In this document: one piece after another, positions 30,542 to 33,719 of the stretch | How positions within the stretch are numbered: the first letter of the stretch is position 1 | How the letters are laid out: the number at the start of each line of letters is the position of its first letter | Assembly: GCA_015064315.1 (NCBI GenBank) | Contig: SVSL01000015.1 | Location: forward strand, 1-33,719 | Direction of reading: 5' to 3' | Length of the DNA: 33,719 bases | Source of the DNA: Oscillospiraceae bacterium | Lineage (GTDB): Bacteria > Bacillota > Clostridia > Oscillospirales > CAG-272 | Position numbers and translations under genes: made by a program | The notes under the pieces: generated by a model | Told to the model about the DNA's origin: nothing | What the model saw: the letters and a program-made list of their open reading frames with translations, nothing else | Database searches by the model: none

Positions 30542-30979
30542 ATGTCTGTCTATAAAGAGAGTTTTGCGGAAAGTCTTAAGTGGGGCATAGGTTATTGTGT
30601 TGTAACATTACTTATTGGAGCTTTTATTCTTCTGGCAATTATTTTATGGTTAAGGCATCTTGAAGATGTTCCTAAATGGGTTTGGCCTATACTTTCCGTT
30701 TTTGTATTGTTAATTTGTATAATGGAGATTTATTCTGTTTCCCAGATGGTATATGATTATAAAAACGACGCTTATGTTGTTTATTATGGAAATTATAGAC
30801 AAAATCGCGGAGGCTATGATCACTTCCAAGGCACAATTCTTTTAGACGAGGAAGAAAAAGGATTGCTTACGCCCTTTGAATTGTCCAGTAATGGCGAATA
30901 CTACGGGTATGTCGTTTATTCTGAACGCTCCGGATATGTTGTATACGTTGGCGAAACTCTTCCCGATCAAAGCGAATAA
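30542..30979 (+). CDS. Two-span membrane protein, paralogue B (145 aa)
   Basis: Two membrane spans (about 17-38 and 44-66) and a soluble C-terminus: DYKNDAYVVYYGNYRQNRGG, TILLDEEEKG and YYGYVVYSERSGYVVYVGET. These align with paralogue A (MREESYVVYQGNY.. and YYGYVVYGKRSKIVVYIGED). A perfect AGGAGG precedes the ATG. It ends 32 bp before the terminator/promoter repeat at 31011. It is likely an orphan immunity-type gene, since its upstream partner is broken. Confidence 0.8.
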   Translation: MSVYKESFAESLKWGIGYCVVTLLIGAFILLAIILWLRHLEDVPKWVWPILSVFVLLICIMEIYSVSQMVYDYKNDAYVVYYGNYRQNRGGYDHFQGTILLDEEEKGLLTPFELSSNGEYYGYVVYSERSGYVVYVGETLPDQSE

Positions 30980-31010
30980 AGAACTTTATTTCTTGATAAA
31001 AAAGTATTTC

Positions 31011-31165
31011 TCCGCACTCAGCGTGGATTTGTTTGAAACCCGCGTTGGGTGCGGTGTTTTTTCTTGACATTTCCAACAAGAAGATGTATAATATTAACAG
31101 AGTTGGCGAGAATGTGACTTTCATTATGAAAACCAAAGTGAAGGGGCGCATTCAAATCACTCAAT
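31011..31165 (+). repeat. Terminator-promoter cassette repeat, copy 1
   Basis: Terminator stem CCGCACTCAGCGTGG with CCcGCGTTGGGTGCGG (31012-31054), then T tract, then TTGACA (31064-31069), 17 bp, TATAAT (31087-31092), then a conserved leader (GTTGGCGAGAATGTGACTTT, CGCATTCAAATCACTCAAT). Copy 2 at 31623-31777 has the same length. The unit ends one gene and starts the next. Confidence 0.85.
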
Positions 31166-31198
31166 TAAGGTGATTTTTGGATTATAAGTGGAGGACTT

Positions 31199-31603
31199 AT
31201 GAATACTGAAATGTACAAAAGCTTATTGACACGGCATATTGTTGCGCTTTTGGTAGTTGTCTTATTAGGTTTAGCATTGTGTGTGGCTGGTATAATCTTG
31301 GTTAAAAAATTAGATTTGGCTAAATGGTTATATGCTTTATGTATAGGAGTGTTCATTGTTGGCATCATTTGTTCTTATGATGCCATTCCTATGTACTTGG
31401 ATTTAAAGAACGATGATTATATAGAGTATACAGGCATTTTTGAACAATATGCAGGAAGTAGCTGGTCAAGGGATTCTACAAAACTTTCAGACGGTATGGT
31501 TTTGCATTCTGAAAGAATGGTTTTGCCGTATGGAAAACATACGGGACGTATTGTATATGCTAAACGTTCTCATATTGTTGTAGAGATTGAATCTTGGGAA
31601 TAA
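31199..31603 (+). CDS. Two-span membrane protein, paralogue C (134 aa)
   Basis: Two spans (about 13-36 and 42-63), then DLKNDDYIEYTGIFEQYAGS, LSDGMVLHSERMVLPYGKH and GRIVYAKRSHIVVEIES. These align with paralogues A and B. GGAGG lies 5 nt before the ATG. It is expressed from the consensus promoter in the repeat at 31011. No Lys-rich fragment precedes it, so it is a free-standing member of the family, as expected for an orphan immunity gene. Confidence 0.8.
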   Translation: MNTEMYKSLLTRHIVALLVVVLLGLALCVAGIILVKKLDLAKWLYALCIGVFIVGIICSYDAIPMYLDLKNDDYIEYTGIFEQYAGSSWSRDSTKLSDGMVLHSERMVLPYGKHTGRIVYAKRSHIVVEIESWE

Positions 31604-31622
31604 TTCTCTTACTTTCTATTGT

Positions 31623-31777
31623 TTCCGCACTCAGCGTGGATTCTTTGGAATCTGCGTTGGGTGCGGAGTTCTTTCTTGACATTTCCAACAAGAAGATGTA
31701 TAATATCAATAGAGTTGGCGAGAATGTGACTTTCATTATGAAACCCAAAGTGGAGGGGCGCATTCAAATCACTCAAT
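31623..31777 (+). repeat. Terminator-promoter cassette repeat, copy 2
   Basis: Terminator arms CCGCACTCAGCGTGGATT and AATCTGCGTTGGGTGCGG (31624-31667), all positions pairing if G-U is allowed, then TTGACA (31676-31681), 17 bp, TATAAT (31699-31704). The leader is nearly identical to copy 1. A short frame in the leader (ATG 31738 to stop 31824) reads MKPKVEGRIQITQYKLQDYF.. and shares its first 13 codons with copy 1 apart from two substitutions. Confidence 0.85.
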
Positions 31778-31839
31778 ACAAATTGCAAGATTATTTTAAA
31801 AGCTTTTTTACTCAATTAGCGTAAATGGAGGTACTTAAG

Positions 31840-32127
31840 GTGGTTGGGATTTTAATTTTGGGAGCAATTGTAATTGTTGCTATCTTTGCTGTATTGGCTT
31901 ATATAGTGATAAAAATATGGTTTACGCTTATCAAATCTAAAGAAAAAGATCAAAGAAAAACAATTCACAAAACCAAGCAAGAAGGATATAAATTTCTATA
32001 TAATTTAATTAGCACCGACTATGATGTGGAAAGGAATAATGTTATTGCGCGTGTAATAGTTATATTTTCTGTACTGTGTATTGGTGTCTTGTGCATTTGG
32101 TTTTCAGTTGGGACATCGTTTCTATAA
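31840..32127 (+). CDS. Small membrane protein, apparently truncated by an in-frame stop
   Basis: A GTG at 31840 has GGAGG 8 nt upstream; an ATG at 31825 in the same frame lacks a ribosome site. The product of about 95 residues has a long N-terminal span (ILILGAIVIVAIFAVLAYIVI), a charged cytosolic part with KEKDQRKTIHKTKQEGYKF, and a second span (VIVIFSVLCIGVLCIWFSVG) that ends at TAA 32125. The frame stays open after that stop to 32235, see the next entry. AT-rich, unknown family. Confidence 0.65.
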   Translation: MVGILILGAIVIVAIFAVLAYIVIKIWFTLIKSKEKDQRKTIHKTKQEGYKFLYNLISTDYDVERNNVIARVIVIFSVLCIGVLCIWFSVGTSFL

Positions 32128-32235
32128 ACCACTTTAATATTAGTTACAATGATTCTTTCTGTTGGTGGCTTTTTGGCTGGCATGTGGGATTACTTTAGTG
32201 ATTGGGATTTTAATGGGTGGATTACATTATGGTAA
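32128..32235 (+). pseudogene. In-frame continuation of the 31840 gene beyond a stop codon
   Basis: Directly after TAA, the same frame reads TTLILVTMILSVGGFLAGMW then DYFSDWDFNGWITLW and stops at 32235, overlapping the next start by 7 bp, as coupled genes do. A third membrane span and the coupled overlap suggest that the ancestral protein ran to 32235 and that TAA 32125 is a nonsense mutation or sequencing error. A separate small product from ATG 32149 is possible but lacks a ribosome site. Confidence 0.55.
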
Positions 32236-32876
32236 AACTTTCTTTTTCATATCAATCGGAACTCGAAGAGTATGATCATGTCTTGAGAATGAAAGACATG
32301 GTTTTATGGCAAAATAAAGGTGTAATTTCAACAAATCAAGTCGTAGATTTAGAATGTGAGATTGAAGACACTATTATTGTAAAACTCGAGAATAAATTGA
32401 TTGTTGAAAAAGCAGAAGAAAAAAATATCTGGCAAAAAATATTATCTGTTATTGTAACGTTCTTGTGTAATTCTTTTTCAATATTGGATTATAACGTAGA
32501 TTGTAGTGAGTACTATACTGATATAATTCTAAAAATTACTGGTGAGAATCCAACACTAAGTTTTCATTTGTTCAAGAATAGTAATGATTGTACTGATATT
32601 GTTCTTTCTGGAACAAATGTTGAAATTATCAAATCAACAACAAACAAACAATACAATAAGACATATCTTTTGGAGTCGTTTTCTGAATTTCACAAATTTA
32701 ATATATGGAAAACATCGATCTTTTCCCTGCTGTTACTTCCGTTAATCGTAATCGGTATTTTTAGAAAGATAATCACAACTGTGGTGTTTTCAGGACTACT
32801 TCTCTTGTTTGTTTGGGTTGCTGCGTTCTATACTCGACACAATTTAAAAAAAATGTTAAAAAAACATTTTGAATAG
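32229..32876 (+). CDS. Unknown protein with C-terminal membrane hairpin (215 aa)
   Basis: The N-terminal part of about 155 residues is soluble and beta-rich (MVKLSFSYQSELEEYDHVLR, VVDLECEIEDTIIVKLENKL, DIVLSGTNVEII). Two membrane spans (about 162-182 and 185-202) and a basic tail (RHNLKKMLKKHFE) follow. The ATG at 32229 overlaps the extended frame of the preceding gene; GGGTGG gives a weak ribosome site. It ends the array, with the conserved terminator at 32886. Family unknown. Placement suggests the same immunity-like group or a partner of the split gene. Confidence 0.7.
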   Translation: MVKLSFSYQSELEEYDHVLRMKDMVLWQNKGVISTNQVVDLECEIEDTIIVKLENKLIVEKAEEKNIWQKILSVIVTFLCNSFSILDYNVDCSEYYTDIILKITGENPTLSFHLFKNSNDCTDIVLSGTNVEIIKSTTNKQYNKTYLLESFSEFHKFNIWKTSIFSLLLLPLIVIGIFRKIITTVVFSGLLLLFVWVAAFYTRHNLKKMLKKHFE

Positions 32877-32885
32877 TTTGTTTTT

Positions 32886-32936
32886 CTCCGCACTCAGCGT
32901 GGATTCTTTGGAATCTATGCTGGGGGTGGAGTTTTT
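32886..32936 (+). terminator. Array terminator, last copy (no promoter attached)
   Basis: CTCCGCACTCAGCGTGGATT pairs with AATCTATGCTGGGGGTGGAG (one mismatch, G-U pairs), then GTTTTT. It shares the left arm exactly with the copies at 31011 and 31623 but has no TTGACA/TATAAT after it, so it closes the array. Confidence 0.8.
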
Positions 32937-32994
32937 ATGCCTGTTATTGAGGTTCAAAAGGATCCATAGGAACAAAATACAGTTATAGGTTCAC

Positions 32995-33027
32995 AGCCCT
33001 CGTTCCGAAATGGAGCGAGGGCTATCT
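32995..33027 (+). terminator. Hairpin downstream of the array
   Basis: AGCCCTCGTTCC-GAAAT-GGAGCGAGGGCT, a 12-bp stem with one G-U pair and a weak T-rich tail. Together with 33028-33126 it separates the array from the transporter gene; no gene is seen in this stretch. Confidence 0.55.
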
Positions 33028-33126
33028 TTATACAATCTTAATACCGCGCGGTAGAGTGCTAATGCCGTCTTTATCTGTTTTTTGGTAAAATGTATATAGT
33101 AGAAAGAGTATAAGGAGAGGTGTATA

Positions 33127-33719
33127 ATGCGACCTTTACATAGATTTAAGCTGTCATCATTCCAAGTCATTTTACTTGGCTTTGCGGCAGTAATACTGAT
33201 CGGAGCGTTTCTGTTAATGCTCCCTATATCAAGCAAAGACGGTATTGTAACGCCGTTTTCGGATGCCTTGTTCACATCAACCTCGGCTGTTTGCGTAACG
33301 GGACTAATCGTGCAGGATACGGCAACCTATTGGTCGTACTTTGGGCAAGCGATTATACTTATACTCATTCAGATAGGAGGTTTGGGTGTCGTTACGGTTG
33401 CCGCTTCGGTATCGATTCTCGCAGGCAGAAAGATCGGGCTTGGACAGCGAAGCACGATGCAGGAGGCAATGTCAGCCCCAAGCGTTGGCGGCATCGTCCG
33501 TCTGACTTGGTTTATTCTCAAAGGCGTGCTGATTATTGAAGTGATCGGTATGCTTGCTATGCTCCCCGTATTCTGCATCGACCACGGAGTAAAAGGAATA
33601 TGGATGGCGGTGTTCCACTCCATATCGGCATTCTGCAACGCAGGCTTTGATGTGATGGGAGATGTCAGCGGACAGTATTCGTCACTAACGGCTTATGCTG
33701 CAAATCCCATTATCAGTAT
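33127..33719 (+). CDS. TrkH/KtrB-type potassium transporter, N-terminal part (runs off the window)
   Basis: Open to the window end with 197 complete codons and no stop. It has four or more membrane spans. The first pore loop reads TSTSAVCVTGLIVQD, the K+ selectivity-filter region with its conserved glycine, and the second reads SISAFCNAGFDVMGD. GIVTPFSDALF and IQIGGLGVVTV are typical of KtrB. AAGGAGAGG precedes the ATG. Such proteins import K+ together with a TrkA/KtrA RCK subunit, probably encoded beyond the window. Confidence 0.93.
   Translation, partial: MRPLHRFKLSSFQVILLGFAAVILIGAFLLMLPISSKDGIVTPFSDALFTSTSAVCVTGLIVQDTATYWSYFGQAIILILIQIGGLGVVTVAASVSILAGRKIGLGQRSTMQEAMSAPSVGGIVRLTWFILKGVLIIEVIGMLAMLPVFCIDHGVKGIWMAVFHSISAFCNAGFDVMGDVSGQYSSLTAYAANPIIS

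Overview
The window looks like chromosomal DNA of a Gram-positive anaerobe of the class Clostridia, probably an uncultured gut member of the Oscillospiraceae/Ruminococcaceae type. This is inferred from AAGGAGG-type ribosome sites, many near-perfect TTGACA-N17-TATAAT promoters, Mini-RNase III, DUF1836, a class III (oxygen-sensitive) ribonucleotide reductase, VanZ-like and PadR-type genes, and families of short palindromic repeats. No species can be named. I see no rRNA, tRNA, CRISPR array or transposase.

Layout. 1-6040: a minus-strand membrane protein, three small unknown genes in a row (1034-2183), a VanZ/metallophosphoesterase fusion, thioredoxin, and an overlapping DUF1836 - Mini-RNase III - HAD phosphatase operon. 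6040-7250: a palindromic repeat patch, then an XRE repressor divergent from a cyclophilin. 7264-11739: MoxR - DUF58 - membrane protein operon, then an Lrp/AsnC regulator overlapping an aminotransferase. 11740-12489: repeats only, including a 128-bp palindromic element that has visibly inserted into one copy of a tandem repeat. 12490-16114 (minus): PadR - DUF1700 - DUF4097 operon with a palindromic operator, then a MATE transporter. 16286-20493: a nrdG - nrdD - trxB-like operon under two NrdR-box-like sites; NrdD carries a fused C-terminal redoxin domain. 20671-27147: a 1232-residue alanine-rich lipoprotein (minus), a ROK kinase and PfkB kinase pair (plus) and a small lipoprotein (minus). 27420-28589: nagA.

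At about 28,600 the composition drops sharply to AT-rich. Until about 33,000 the DNA is a cassette array: small membrane proteins of unknown function, three of them paralogues (28893, 30542, 31199), separated by repeated terminator-plus-promoter units. It also holds a 38-codon remnant of an Rhs/YD-repeat protein, two related lysine-rich fragments (one frameshifted) and a membrane gene split by a stop codon. I read this as a decayed Rhs-type polymorphic-toxin locus that now keeps mainly orphan immunity-like genes. This is the most likely place for an undescribed system. The window ends inside a TrkH/KtrB potassium transporter gene.

Functional links: redox and DNA precursor supply (thioredoxin, NrdG/NrdD-redoxin, TrxR-like protein); amino-sugar and sugar metabolism (NagA, ROK and PfkB kinases); envelope stress and surface functions (PadR-DUF1700-DUF4097, MoxR-DUF58, lipoproteins).
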